Origin: Wyeomyia smithii
Lineage: Eukaryota; Arthropoda; Insecta; Diptera; Culicidae
Assembly: GCF_029784165.1 (NCBI RefSeq)
Contig: NC_073696.1
Location: forward strand, 155,430,363 to 155,494,362
Direction of reading: 5' to 3'
DNA length: 64,000 nt
Below are positions 8,878 through 20,862 of this stretch, one piece after another (position 1 is the first letter of the stretch; each line of letters begins with the position of its first letter). Position numbers and translations under genes: made by a program. A model generated the notes under the pieces. That model ran no database searches. It was not told the DNA's origin and worked only from the letters and a program-made list of their open reading frames with translations.

Positions 8878-11800
8878 ATATATGAACTTAAACTATGCTT
8901 TCAAGGTTAACGGACAGAATATATTTAATGAAATACGATATTGGAGGGCATGAGTTATAATAGCAAGCACCTAAAACTGTATGAAAAAGTAAGGTGGAAG
9001 TAAAATATAGGCGTGAAAAAAAATACGAAAAGTCGCCGAGAAAGATGAATGATTTTATTGAAGAAGCAGAACCAAACGAAAAAAATATACTGAAGTTAAG
9101 GCGTGAAGAAATAGAAAAAGTCGCCGAAAATATCAAGAGCCTTTCAATGACAGGAATCAAAAGGCGTAACAAGGTTTAAAAAAGGAAATGACGTGAAAAA
9201 ATACGAAAAGTCGCCGATAGAGATATACAGCCTTGGAGGATACCGGTCAAATGGCATAACACAATTGAAAAAATTAAAATACGAATGGAGGCGTGAGGGA
9301 CGAGTAACCCAGCCGATAACAGTTAAATAAATAGAAAACTTGGGGAATTTGAATGACTAGAATGACCTGGAAGGTGGTGATGGAAAATTAAAGAGTTAAT
9401 AGAAATTGAAACAGCATTTGTTTGTTTTTTGTAAAATGCAAATGTAAACATGGGAAAATTATATAGTGAACAAAGACCTCATGAAAACGAGATTTGATTA
9501 ATGGCTGATGGCCCAATGAGAAAAGAAAACCGATTAATGAAGTATTGGATTTTTTTTTTCTTTTTGAAAGGGAGAAAACTTAAATGACGGAAAACAATAG
9601 AACTAGGAGAGACTTTGGACAAGAAGGCTAAACCTACCGGACAAGGAGACTGCTGACTTTAAGAGATTCAGACTATTCTAATTTAGTTAAGGACGAGCGA
9701 ATGTAGACAACGGGGTGGTTACCCAGAATGATTGGCGGGAGTGCAAATTGGGTGAAAGAAAAACAAGGGAATAACCGGCCCAGGATGATTGAGTGTGCGA
9801 GTTTTCGTTTATTTCCTAACCTTCTTATCTTTCAGGAATCTCTAAAGCGGGCGGTCGCACCTTCGGATGGAAGGGGGAGAGGAAATATGCAGACTACTGC
9901 ATACCAGGAGAAGTGTAAGTAGTGTAAGTATGACAGTAGCAAGAGACAAATCGAAAATTAAATAATTACAGATTCAAAAAGAGATGCAAAAAAATTAAAG
10001 AATAAAGCAGATGAGAAAGTGACGGGTCATTTTAGGTGCAAATAGAAGATGATATGAGGTGTTAAGAACACGCCAGTTATTAGATGAACATTGTAAACGA
10101 AGACAGAAGAAAACGCTAAATATTTAATCAACGCGGTTTGTACAATGAAAAGAGTTATTTATGAATCAGACAGGAAATACTTGACAAAGGAAAAGAAAAG
10201 ATTGAACCAATGCGGTTTGTTCGATGAAAACATGATGAAACAAAAATAGAGAAATGAAAAAATAATACATTGTGCGGAAACAGATTTATTTTATTGAAAA
10301 CTGTTATAAGAAGAAGGAGGAAAATATTTGGAAAGAACGCAAAATGAAGAAAATATGTAACCAAAGCAACGAATTGATGCTATTTTTTTTAAATTGAAGA
10401 AAGTTATTTGAACTCTTTTTGATGAAAAACAAAAGCGTTAATAATGGGCCACAAGACAAGTTAAACTGATATTTTAAAGCGGAAAGTAAAAGCCTAATAC
10501 AGATAAATGGATAATTATGTGTCGAAATGATTTCAAATGTAAAAAAAAAAAAAAAACATCAAATAACAAAGTTAGAGAGTGCATAATGGAAAAGAAGTAA
10601 TCAATGCACAATTGAATGTTATATTTGTAAAATCAGATGAATCAAATACTGAAATACTAAATCAAATCTAATACAAATGATGTACAATTTAGTAGGAAAA
10701 GAAAAATTATGTTAACCGAAGAAAAAGAAAAACGGGCATAGTGTTTAAGTAGAAGATTAGAAGATATAATAGAACATAAGAGCCCGTACGCGTGTGAAAT
10801 TAATTTTAAACAGCAAGTGGAAAAAGTAACAAAACGAAAAAAAGAATTGATGAAATAATGGCAAAAAAACAATGCACCACTTGCTAAGTAGGGCAACTAG
10901 CATCTAAGAATTGACAACGAGACGAGTTCCTGATCATCGAAGACGACCGAGGTGATTACAACGGATGTCGAGATGAGGCATACCATGATGCCCAGTACAG
11001 CGCGAAAAGGAAAGCAGACGGTTGCGAGGGGAGTTGAACGGCGGGTGTCTATGGTCGAGATGGAGGTAAAGCCAAACGATATTACCAAGAGGAGACGAGC
11101 AGTACCCAGTTTTTGACCCCTGAAGAGGCCAGATGTGCAACAGAACTCAATCAAAGCGGCTCATGGTCGAGCCTGAATCGAGACTTCAGCGCAAAGACGA
11201 ATACATCAAACTATACAAAGAAGGGAGTAATAATTTGCTCCAAATATATATTACTCATAGAGAGTTATTGACTTCTACAAATAAGGATTCGAGGTCAAAG
11301 CCAAACAAGCAAAATGACGCTATAAAATTTTGCTCGTGTTTGATCAACTATGTTCTTCCGCACTACGATTTGAAAGTGTGCGCACATATGTTGGCGGAAA
11401 ATTGGACACCCCGCGCAGACAGTTAAAAATGATAAACCAAATGACTGCATTATGCAACAGAGCCGGTGGCAATCGCTAATCATTTCGCCACACGGCGCGT
11501 AACAATACTATAAGCCAAATAAAAATACAGCCGATCTATGTCAAAGGGACACGGCTAACCCAACATTGAGGTTCAACAACAAACTCTGTACAGTCGTAAA
11601 ACAGCCAGATGTACTGCAGCCTTAATTAAAGTGCAATGGTAACCTTGGAACTATTGTAAATAACTCGATGAAGCCTTAAGGATGAGTTCGCGAGGATGAC
11701 ATCACAAACAACCGATGAGAACCTCTACTGCCAGACGCACCTTTCCGTTTCAAACCCCCTGTAACCCGTCGCTTGAATCCGACAGCCAAGCAGCGGATAT

Positions 11801-12068
11801 CTACAAGGCGCAGCGCACCAGGCGAGCGAACACTTGTCAATTTGTTATGAAGAAAATCCATGTCTGAAAACGTTAATTTATGTAGAAATGATATGTATCA
11901 CTATTGTAATTAATTGAATTTTACGTGCAAAGGGAAGAAGGAATATCATGAAAACGAATATGTATATAGTAGCATAAAAACGCGAAAAATAATTGTTATG
12001 AAAAACACACCTATCGGCCGTCAGAACGGACCATGTGACCATTGTCTCTTCTAGATAATGGCCAACTA
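8878..12068 (+). other. Long 3' non-coding region of gypsy copy 1
   Basis: About 3.2 kb between gag-pol and the purine tract lack any long sense frame. From 8990 to 9300 the motif AAAAGTCGCCGA recurs next to AGGCGTGA as imperfect tandem units. From 10130 to 10240 a GCGGTTTGT-containing unit recurs. A+T content is high until about 10890, then a more GC-balanced block (10897-11860) contains short frames on both strands. The region is conserved in copy 2 (49434-52630), with many small indels in the AT-rich part but few in the GC-balanced block. It occupies the position where env would be expected; I see no env features. Confidence 0.6.
10897..11154 (-). other. Antisense open frame conserved between gypsy copies
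   Basis: An 85-codon minus-strand frame recurs at the same length in copy 2 (51457-51714), with only a few substitutions. A sense frame of 97 codons (11133-11426) partly overlaps it but is not intact in copy 2. Conservation of the block may reflect a nucleic-acid function instead of coding, so this is not called as a gene. Confidence 0.2.
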
Positions 12069-12082
12069 GGCGGGGTGGCAGA
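12069..12082 (+). other. Polypurine tract of gypsy copy 1
   Basis: The sequence GGCGGGGTGGCAGA immediately precedes the 3' LTR and is the expected plus-strand primer site. It is identical before the 3' LTR of copy 2 (52634-52647). Confidence 0.75.
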
Positions 12083-12616
12083 TGTGACGTCACACCCTGC
12101 GAAGAACCCAATGCTCCGTCACGAGCCTTATAATTAAAGTTTAATTTTGTTCCTAGGAGGGCATAGCCTTCTGCTATGCTTTAGTCAGGCGAAACATTTG
12201 GTTCCCTTGACAGAGGACCGCGAACGTCTCTGTCAACACTCTGTGTATCAACAGATTATGCCACAGGTGGCAAAGAACTTCGCGCAGCCTTCTGCTGTGC
12301 TACAGGCAAACAAACTCGAATAAAATAAACAAGTTTTGTGTTATAAACAAAACAGAAGTCGCCGGTTCAACGGTGTTGATGCTCTCGCATGCGTTCTACC
12401 GTACATGCGGTACTAGATTATAGGTTAAGAGATTAGTAAGGTAAACAGAGAGTGGAGAAAGTCTCTCTCTCTGAGTTACCGGTAGGGTATATTTAAGTAG
12501 TGATGTACGAAAATAAAGTGAGTTAGTCCACCGTTATCTTGTGTATTAATTCCGCGCCAAAGGTGCGTACAGAGATATTTATTGGAAGAATTCCCTGGTA
12601 GGTTATAACCTACACA
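12083..12616 (+). repeat. 3' LTR of gypsy copy 1
   Basis: 534 bp, TGTGACGTC...AACCTACACA, followed by the target duplication ACTG at 12617-12620. It lacks the 16-bp extra segment seen at the end of the 5' LTR. Confidence 0.95.
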
Positions 12617-13187
12617 ACTGTAAGAACGAACCAACAGCGAAAGTGACCAATGTAAGAGGCACGCACATAATAAGCAAATCGGCTTCATTCGACGCGTTCA
12701 AAATAAAAAAGAAACTAAAATTTTTTGTCTTCAAATTTCACAAATTTTTCGACGGACTGATCGGCTACGAATCATTAAGAGATTCAAATGAGATCGACGC
12801 GCAGAAAAATACTTTGAAAATTGGGAGAAGAACTATTGTCATGAAAAAGCGATACCCCGATGATAACAAAATTAATATTACAGAGCAGGAGTTCCAATTC
12901 ATCAAAGTTAAAACAAAAAAAGACGGAGATTTTCCTTACAAACAAGTTACAAACCTTACAAACCTTACAAACAAGTTTCAATTTTACCAGGACTCTACAG
13001 AAGTTCTAACAAATTCGCTTTCGTAGCAGTACAAAACCATTCAAAAATTCCATTGGAAATCAACAGCAATGAACTAAAAATTTTCAACGATTTAGATAAC
13101 GAAATCATACGGGATGAAGACCCATACGATTTAAAAGAATTGACGACATGAATAAACACTAAAGCTTACACATTTAGAGATGAACAT
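12617..13187 (+). pseudogene. pol: Errantivirus-like pol, rest of protease and linker (part 2)
   Basis: From 12622 the frame continues the protease interrupted at 968 and stays open to 13026 (127 codons from the Met at 12643). It includes three tandem copies of the 9-base unit AAACCTTAC at about 12950-12976. After 13026 the frame is broken before RT begins at about 13188, so at least one frameshift or stop separates protease from RT. Confidence 0.65.
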
Positions 13188-14420
13188 ATGAACAAGGAAG
13201 AAAAACAAGCTCTTAAAAAAGTAATCAACCAGTACCGAGAAGTGCTGTACACAGAATCGGATACACTGTCGTTTACCCATAAAATAAAACATAATATACG
13301 CACAGTTGACAACATTCCAGTGCACACAAAATCGTATAAATACCCCAACGTATACGAAAAAGAAGTGCAGGAACAGGTCAAGAAGATGCTGAAGGACGGA
13401 ATAATAAAAAAATCAATCTCACCCTAAACATCACCAGTATGGTCAGTCCCAAAAAAGTCCGACGCATCCGAGCGCAAAAAATTTCGCTTAGTTATAGACT
13501 ATAGAAAACTGAACGAAAAAACTATAAACGACAAGTATCCTATACCGGAAATTACCGATATATTGGATAAATTAGGCAAAGCCACTTATTTTTCAACGGT
13601 TGATTTGGTATCAGGTTTTTACCAAATTCAACTAGCAGAAGAAGATACTGAAAAAACAGCATTCTCCGTGAACGGCGGAAAATACGAGTTTACCCGCATA
13701 CCATTCGGGCTGGAAAACGCCCCGGATACGTTTCAAAGAATAATGGACTGTGTGTTACGGAATTTAATCGGAGTGTGTTGTTTCGTTTATATGGATGATA
13801 TAATCATGTTTTCCAGTTCACTCCAGGAACACGTGACTAATCTAGCACAAGTCATGAAAAGACTCAAGGATGCCAGACTGAAAATTCAGCTTGATAAGTG
13901 CGAATTTTTCAGGAAAGAAACCCAATTTTTAGGTCATACAGTCTCCGAAGACGGGGTAAGACCAAACAGTGATAAAATCGACGCTATTAGGAAATGGCCA
14001 CTACCTAAATGCCAAAAAGAAGTCCGACAATTCTTAGGAATGCTGGGCTACTACAGAAGATTTATTAAAGATTTCGCAAAAATTGTGAAACCTTTAACAA
14101 AACTTCTCAGGAAAGATTCTAATTTTGAAATAACACCAGAAGTTGAAACATGCTTTAATAAACTTTTAATGCTCGACCCAATACTAGTTTACCCGGATTT
14201 AAGCAATGAATTTCTTCTAACCACAGATACTAGCGACTATGCAACAGGAGCAGTACTATCACAAGGCCATGTAGGTAGCGACAGACCTATCGCATATGCT
14301 TCACGAACATTAAATAAAACAGAGGAAAGATGCTCAACCACAGAAAAAGAATTAGCTATGGTTTGGGCTGTAAAACATTTCAGACCATACCTTTACGGTA
14401 GAAACACGAGGATGAAATGA
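13188..14420 (+). pseudogene. pol: Errantivirus-like reverse transcriptase and truncated RNase H
   Basis: One frame runs across 13188-14420 with a single in-frame TAA at 13425-13427. It covers the RT fingers and palm, with the catalytic motif YMDD at about 13789-13800, and the thumb. RNase H then begins at about 14219 with LTTDTSDYATGAVLS. The RNase H domain stops after HFRPYLYGRNTR: the second half that normally follows (TDHKPL and the domain C-terminus) is absent. The next pol-like residues are the acidic tether leading to integrase, in another phase. I infer an internal deletion of roughly 100 codons, so the copy cannot make a complete RNase H. Confidence 0.85.
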
Positions 14421-14622
14421 ATAAAGTAAAAACTAAAAATAATTTAAACGCACATTCTCAATCGTCACTATCATTAAATGTAGAACCATCCGAACAGGGA
14501 GACGAATATCAAGAAGGAAAAAGCGACGATATGACCGTGCACTCCGCAGACTCAAGCGACGATTACTTAAACCTTACACAGAAAAAACAATAAACACGTT
14601 TAGAACACAAGTCATTATCAAA

Positions 14623-15801
14623 ATGACAAACATTGGTACTTCAGTTTACGAACAGATGTTTCCTAAGTATCACAGACATACTATAGTAAAAACACAATAC
14701 ACTGAGGAAAACATAGTGGAAATACTCAAACGAACCCTTAACCCAAGCGGAGTCAGTTGCCTTAGAATCCCAATAGCCTTAGCACAACTGGTTCAAGAAA
14801 CATACAAGAAACATTTCTCGACTAATAAAACCTACAAAGTTTTCGTTTCAGAGACCCTATTGAAAGACGTCAGAAGGGACGACCAACAAGATGAAATCGT
14901 GAGAGAAACACATAACTACGGGCATCGAGGGCCAGAAGAAAACAAAATGCAAATCTTAGAAAAGTATTTTTTCCCTACAATAGACAAAAAGGTCAAAATT
15001 TTCAACGATTCCTGTGATATTTGTAAGAAAGCCAAATATGACCGGAAGCCGCCAAAATTAATAATAAAAAGTACTTTTGGAGATACTCCGTTTGACAGAG
15101 TTCACATCGACATTTTTTTGCTGAAAGGGGAAAAGTGGCTTACCATAGTCGACTCGTTTTCCAAATTCACTAACGTAATTCCATTAAAAGCGCGAACAAT
15201 AGTTGATCTAAAAACAGCGATCACCGAACACATTCGTCAATTTGGACGACCAAAAACAATGATAAGTGACCAAGAACCTGCTTTCAGATCAATTGATTTT
15301 ATAGGTTTTTTAAATGACTTAGGCACCGAAATCCATTTCGCAAGCGGATCAAACTCAAACGGTATCGTAGAGCGATTCCATTCCACGTCAATAGAAATTT
15401 TTCGAACAAACAGAGCAAAATTCAAGGATTTAACTCTAAACCAACAACTCAATATCGCGATTGATATTTATAACAATAGCTTCCATTCAGCCACTAAAAA
15501 CAAACCGCGAGATTTAATATTTAACGAACCAGGATCCACAAACATGGAAGAAATAACGGAAAAAGCGATAAATTTACAATCGGCAGTCAAGATTGAATTA
15601 AACCGCAGAAAAGAGAAATACGAACAACGTAACGAAAACAGAGTTAAACCTGAAGCTCTTCAAGCAGGTGATAATAAATACGTAAAAAATTCTCAACGGT
15701 TAACTAAATATAAGGACCCATTTAAAATGACAACTGTTAAACACAATAACGAGTTACATTTGAAGATAATAACGACATCAAAACACATAAAAACAGAATA
15801 A
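14623..15801 (+). CDS. pol: Errantivirus-like integrase, open frame
   Basis: A 392-codon frame contains a retroviral integrase. The HHCC zinc-binding region (H-x-x-x-H in THNYGH, C-x-x-C in CDICKK) spans about residues 97-138. The catalytic core follows with Asp in HIDIFLL, Asp in ISDQEP and Glu in NGIVERFH. The sequence between RT and this frame (14421-14622) encodes a Ser/Asp-rich tether in another phase, so this is the C-terminal part of pol separated by a stop or frameshift. The Met at 14631 or upstream is not a native start. It is the best-preserved part of the remnant. Confidence 0.8.
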   Translation: MTNIGTSVYEQMFPKYHRHTIVKTQYTEENIVEILKRTLNPSGVSCLRIPIALAQLVQETYKKHFSTNKTYKVFVSETLLKDVRRDDQQDEIVRETHNYGHRGPEENKMQILEKYFFPTIDKKVKIFNDSCDICKKAKYDRKPPKLIIKSTFGDTPFDRVHIDIFLLKGEKWLTIVDSFSKFTNVIPLKARTIVDLKTAITEHIRQFGRPKTMISDQEPAFRSIDFIGFLNDLGTEIHFASGSNSNGIVERFHSTSIEIFRTNRAKFKDLTLNQQLNIAIDIYNNSFHSATKNKPRDLIFNEPGSTNMEEITEKAINLQSAVKIELNRRKEKYEQRNENRVKPEALQAGDNKYVKNSQRLTKYKDPFKMTTVKHNNELHLKIITTSKHIKTE

Positions 15802-15850
15802 AAGACTAACAAACCTATCGTTTAAATTCCGTTGCAGATTTTTATGCATC

Positions 15851-16759
15851 ATGGCCACAAACGGTACAACATTTAAAGATATATCTCATAATAACGGCAT
15901 AATTGCTATAAAACTAAAAAAAGTTAAGATTAGAATAGGTTTCGAGAGAATCATCCACAAAATTAATATTGTATCAATTCAAAACAACATTGACTTTATA
16001 GAAAAAACGACCGAGAAACTCAAATCAATCGTCCACTTGAAAAGCACTTCAGATTTTAAAATCCAGCATGCAAGAGAAAAATTAATGAGCTTGTATGCGC
16101 ATAGAAGAAAAAGAGCATTAGTTAACGCTTTAGGATCAGCATAAAAATTAATAGCAGGGAACCCAGACAGCGACGATCTCGAAATAATAAATCATAGCTC
16201 AGAAACACTAGAAAAACAAGACAACTTACTTTTAAAATCCATGTCAAAACAAATTATTATAAACGAAAAAATGCAAAATAAAATTAATAACATTACTGAC
16301 ATCCTGAAAAAAATCAACAAGCAAATCATAGAACAGAAACATAGCTCACTAACAATAAGAGTCGATCTAGAATACGTTAACCTGATTATAAACCTTGACC
16401 TTATTATACAAATTCTTAGCAATATCGAAGAACAAATCGAATTTTCAAAATTAAATATTTGAAACCGAAATTTATTTTCCTTCGAAGAAAAACAGTACAT
16501 CTTCAAAAGACTCAGCGTACAAAAACTTAAACTAGACTACTTTGATCAAATTTTCCAGTATAGCTCAGGAAGCGTAATCATTAGCCAGGACGAAATCATT
16601 ATCCTGGTAAAGATCCCGATCCTAGAGGACAACGAGTTCGATCTGATCAACGTTCAAACACTTAATGTCAACAACACTAGAATCTCGACAAATGTAAGGC
16701 TGGTGACAAAACATGAGGACATCATTTACACACAAACAGAAACCTGCGACATCTGCTAA
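15851..16759 (+). pseudogene. env: Errantivirus-like env remnant
   Basis: A frame 3' of integrase has the layout of insect errantivirus envelope glycoproteins. It carries a basic RRKR furin-type cleavage motif (16103-16114) followed at once by a small hydrophobic segment as in a fusion peptide, then long amphipathic helical stretches. It keeps one phase throughout but has in-frame stops at 16142-16144, 16460-16462 and 16757-16759. The C-terminal membrane anchor is not seen; the sequence runs into an I-clade insertion at about 16876. The copy is non-functional. Identification rests on position, the cleavage motif and general pattern. Confidence 0.6.
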
Positions 16760-16875
16760 GCAACAACTCTTCTCAAAGACGACTGAATTAGCAACCTCTT
16801 GAATCATCAAAAACCAAGATGTGTTTTAAAATATGACAAACAAAATACCCATATAGAAGAAATTAGGTTTAAAAT

Positions 16876-17177
16876 TAGTTTATTTGACACGGCACGATAC
16901 ATTTTCTGTTTTACTGAGCCAAGTACAATTCGTATTAATTCTACGTTAGCAGGGAAAAGAGGGAGGCCTTTTATTTATTCTCGCGGCCGACTACGAGCTA
17001 GTGGGGATTTAAGGTGAGAGGAGGGAAATACAATTCTTGCTTAAAACTAATTAAGATATACGATCTATTTGTGTTTCGACTGGTGTTCTTTTTTGTTTTT
17101 TAAACATATATTTAGGCTCTTCGTGTTCGTGTCTCCAGCGTCATATACGGGTATTCTGACAAATAGACAAAAGAATA
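16876..17177 (-). other. 3' UTR of the I-clade element
   Basis: On the minus strand this follows the ORF2 stop and ends with TGTCAAATAAACTAAT; AATAAA lies close to the end. About 170 bp are closely similar to 42205-42372, which identifies this as the element's own 3' terminus. Confidence 0.75.
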
Positions 17178-20100
17178 TTAAATTTTAATGTCAGTCTTTT
17201 TCAAATAACAGTACAGTTGTGTCATGTACTGGAGATCACCGCTTCCCAGAATGTCTCTAACGGGTACGTTCGGTTGTTTTCCTCGGGCCCGGAGGGAATC
17301 TATAAGCTCGGACCTAACATCACAGAATTCGGCACACGACCAAACAACATGCTCGATGTCATGGTAGCCATCGCCACAAACGCAGTGATTACTGTCTACA
17401 AGCCCTATACGAAAGAGATGCGTGTTTAACGTGTAGTGATTGGACATAAGTCAGGACATCACGCGAATGAAGTCCCGACCGACATGCAACCCCTTGAACC
17501 ATGCTTTCGTCGATACCTTAGGAAAAATGGAATGTAGCCACCGTCCCAGTTCATCTGAGTTCCATGATGATTGCCAACTGTTGAGTGTTCTCTGACGCAA
17601 AATGCTATAAAATCCATCATAAGCAATTGGTCTTTCATAAATATCGCCATCAATAGCACCCACCTTAGCTAAAGAGTCAGCCTTTTCATTACCCGGAATC
17701 GAGCAATGAGAAGGGACCCACGCTAAGGTAACCCGGTAATTTTTATCTGTTAAAGCACTTAAAAACCGCCGTATTTTCCCCAGGAAATACGGGGTGTGCT
17801 TCACAGGCTTCATCGATCGCAGAGCCTCAATGGCACTGAGACTATCTGTGAAGATGAAGTAGTGGTCTCTGGGTAGGGTTTCGATGATTCCAAGAGAGTA
17901 CTGAATAGCAGCAAGTTCTGCGACGTACACGGAAGCAGGAGCATCGAGTTTGTAGGAGGCGGTGAAATTTTCGTGGAAAACACCGAAGCCAGTGGACTCA
18001 TCTAGATTAGATCCGTCAGTGTAAAACCTTTTATCATAACTAACATGTTTAAACTTATTGGAAAAAAATCTTAGGGATCTCTTGGGGTCGCAATTGATCC
18101 GGGATACCAGAAATGTCTTGTTTCATGGTGGTGTCGAAGAATATAGCATTATTATAAGTATCTAAAAGTGCGACATTCGAGGAATCGTATGAAGAAGGAT
18201 TAATATCTTGAGCCATATAGTCAAAATATAAAGTCATAAATCTGGATTGAGATTGAAAGTCGATCAACCTCTCGAAATTTTCAATTACTAATGGGTTCAT
18301 AACTGTGCATCGAATTAGCAACCGGTAAGAGAGATTCCAAAAACGATGTTTCAACGGAAGAATACCCGCTAACACTTCAAGACTCATCGTATGGGTCGAC
18401 TGCATGCAACCCAAGGCAATACGCAAACAACGATATTGTATTCTTTCTAGTTTCAAAATATGCGTGTTCGCAGCGGAGCGAAAGCAGAAACAACCGTACT
18501 CAAGAACTGACAGTATTGTTGTTTGGTATAACCTCAGAAGGTCTCCTGGGTGGGCTCCCCACCAGGTTCCGGTAATCGTACGAAGAAAATTAATCCTCTG
18601 TTGGCATTTTCGTGTCAGATACCTAATATGACAAGCCCAGGTGCATTTAGAGTCGAACCAGACCCCGAGATATTTAGCGACTAAAACCTGAGAGATCGTT
18701 TTACCCGTTAGTACGAGCTGCAGCTGAGCTGGGTTATGCTTCCTAGAAAAAACGACCAACTCAGTTTTCTCCGGAGAGAATTCGATACCCAGCTTAAGAG
18801 CCCATTCAGACAAATTGTCTAAGGTATCTTGCAATGGTCCTTGCAGATCGCTAGCCTCGCTACCAGTAATGGATACAACGCTATCGTCTGCAAGTTGCCT
18901 TAGCGTGCATGACTTGGCAAGACATTCATCGATGTCATTGACGTAAAAATTATATAAGAGAGGACTTAAACATGAGCCCTGGGGAAGGCCCATGCAACTA
19001 ATTCGGGAAGTTGTCGAATCGCCATGTGAGAAATACATATGCTTTTCTGACAACAAGTTGAGCAAAAAGTTATTCAAATTTGGTGAAAGTCCCTGCGAAT
19101 GAAGTTTCGCGCTTTAAACTTCTACAGAGACAGAGTCAAAAGCCCCCTTAATATCCAAGAACGCAGAAGCCATTTGCTCTTTCCGAGCAAACGCGACTTG
19201 AATTTCAGTAGAAAGCAACGCTAGGCGATCGTTCGTCCCTTTGCCCCGGCGAAAGCCAAATTGAGTATCTGAAAGTAAACCGTTTGTTTCGACCCATTTG
19301 TCTAACCGTAAGAGGATCATTTTCTCCATTAATTTCCGGAGGCAAGAGAGCATCGCAATCGGCCTATATGAATTGTGATCAGAGGCAGGTTTCCCGGGTT
19401 TCCCAATAGCAATGACTTTTACCTTCCTCCAGTCATGCGGAACAATATTTAGCTCAAGAAACTTGTTGAACAAATTTAACAAGCGTCTTTTTGCAGAGTC
19501 GGGTAGATTCTTCAACAGGTTGAATTTTATTCTATCTAACCCTGGAGCCTTATTGTTGCACGACAGGAGAGCCATTGAAAATTCCAACATCGAAAATGGA
19601 GGCTCTTCCGTAGTTACTATAAACGCGTCGCGAAAGGTTTTCTGTTCCGGTACAGAGTCCGGACAGACCTTTTTGGCAAAATCGAGTATCCAGCGATCTG
19701 ATTACTCCTCACTCTCATTCGAAACGTCACGGTTCCGCATGCGCCTGGCGGTATCCCAAAGAGTGCTCATCGCTGTTTCCCTCGACAACGCGTTTACGAA
19801 CCGCCGCCAGTACCCGCGTTTTTTCGCCTTTACTAAGCTCTTCATCTGCCTGCCCAGTGCCTCATACTTTCGAAGCAGGTTGACAGTGCCGTACTCCCGG
19901 TAGTCCTTATACGCCGCGGATCTTCGCACGTACAGCTCAGAGCACTCTTTGTCCCACCATTTGTTGGGAGGGCGCTGTCTAATCGTTACCCCGGGTATCG
20001 GTTTCGTCTGAGCTTGAGTCGCGGCGTCGATTATCAAGCCAGCTAAGAACGCGTATTCTTCCTCCGGAGGAAGTTCCTCGTGAGTCTCGATAGATTCCGC

Positions 20101-20862
20101 TATAATAGACTCATAACGCTTCCAATCAATATTACGTGTAAGGTCTTAGGAAATATTGATTGGGTTCGGGGGAGTTGAACCATTAGCAATTGTCATAACG
20201 ATTGGAAGATGATCACTACCGTGGGGATCGTTGATTACTTTCCACTGGCAATCTAACGCTAGTGATGTCGAGCAGAGGGATAGGTCAAGCACGCTTTCAC
20301 GTGCTGGAGGATTAGGTACACGTGTCGCTTCCCCAGTATTCAAAAGTGTCATATTGAAGTCGTCGATCAAGTTACAAATTAAAGAAGATCGGTTGTCGTC
20401 GTACAGCGACCCCCATAGCGAACAGTGAGAGTTAAAATCTCCCAAAATCATAAAAGGTGCGGGAAGCAATTCTGCTATATCAAGGAGTTGCTTCTGTTCA
20501 ATCCGCGCGGATGGGGGAATATATAACGAAACAAGGCAAAGGTCTTTTCCATTCAAATTCGTTTGAATGGCAACAACTTCAATATTCGAGATCGAGGGGA
20601 GGTCGATTCTGAAAAAAGAATAGCACTTTTTAATCCCTAAAAGTACCCCTCCACCGTGTGAGTCTCGATCTCGACGAATAATGTTAAAATCGTGGAAATT
20701 GAGTTGATCGTTCGAATTGAGAAAGGTTTCACAGAGCGCGAATGCGTCACAATTGTATGTATTCATCAAATGAGAAAATAAATCGAATTTGGGGATGATA
20801 CTTCTGCAATTCCACTGTAATACAGTGAAAAAATTCCTAACCTCTTTCGCCGTATTAGTCAT
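17178..20862 (-). pseudogene. I-clade ORF2: endonuclease, RT, RNase H (broken)
   Basis: ORF2 starts at 20862 with an ATG that overlaps the ORF1 stop by 8 nt (ATGACTAA). The AP endonuclease occupies 20862 to about 20180, with the motifs WNCRS, CETFL, LGDFNSH and SDHLPI. RT occupies about 19640-18100, with KAPGLD, FLDIKGAFDSV, GLPQGSCLSPLLYN and the catalytic LADDSV. RNase H is at about 18010-17600 (TDGS, AELAAI, FTDSLSAI, WVPSHCSIPGNEKADSLAK). The C-terminal tail has CxCG...H...H...C. In-frame stops lie at 20146-20148, 19702-19704, 19114-19116 and 17451-17453. The last is TGA, and CGA to TGA would explain it. One frameshift lies near 18060. The domains are complete but the gene is dead. Confidence 0.85.

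Larger units (their letters stand above)
969..12616 (+). mobile_element. Complete Ty3/gypsy LTR retrotransposon, copy 1
   Basis: This is an 11,648-bp element with TG...CA LTRs at both ends (969-1518 and 12083-12616), flanked by the 4-bp target duplication ACTG (965-968 and 12617-12620). Four-base duplications are typical of Ty3/gypsy integrases. It has a PBS candidate 2 nt after the 5' LTR, a small upstream ORF (2229-2630), a single uninterrupted gag-pol frame (3958-8877) and an unusually long 3' non-coding region of about 3.2 kb ending in a purine tract. The LTRs differ at only a few positions, apart from a 16-bp insertion at the end of the 5' LTR, so integration is recent. Gag and pol are fused in one frame, with no env and no chromodomain recognised. 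A relation to the mdg1/412 group is possible but not established. Confidence 0.95.
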
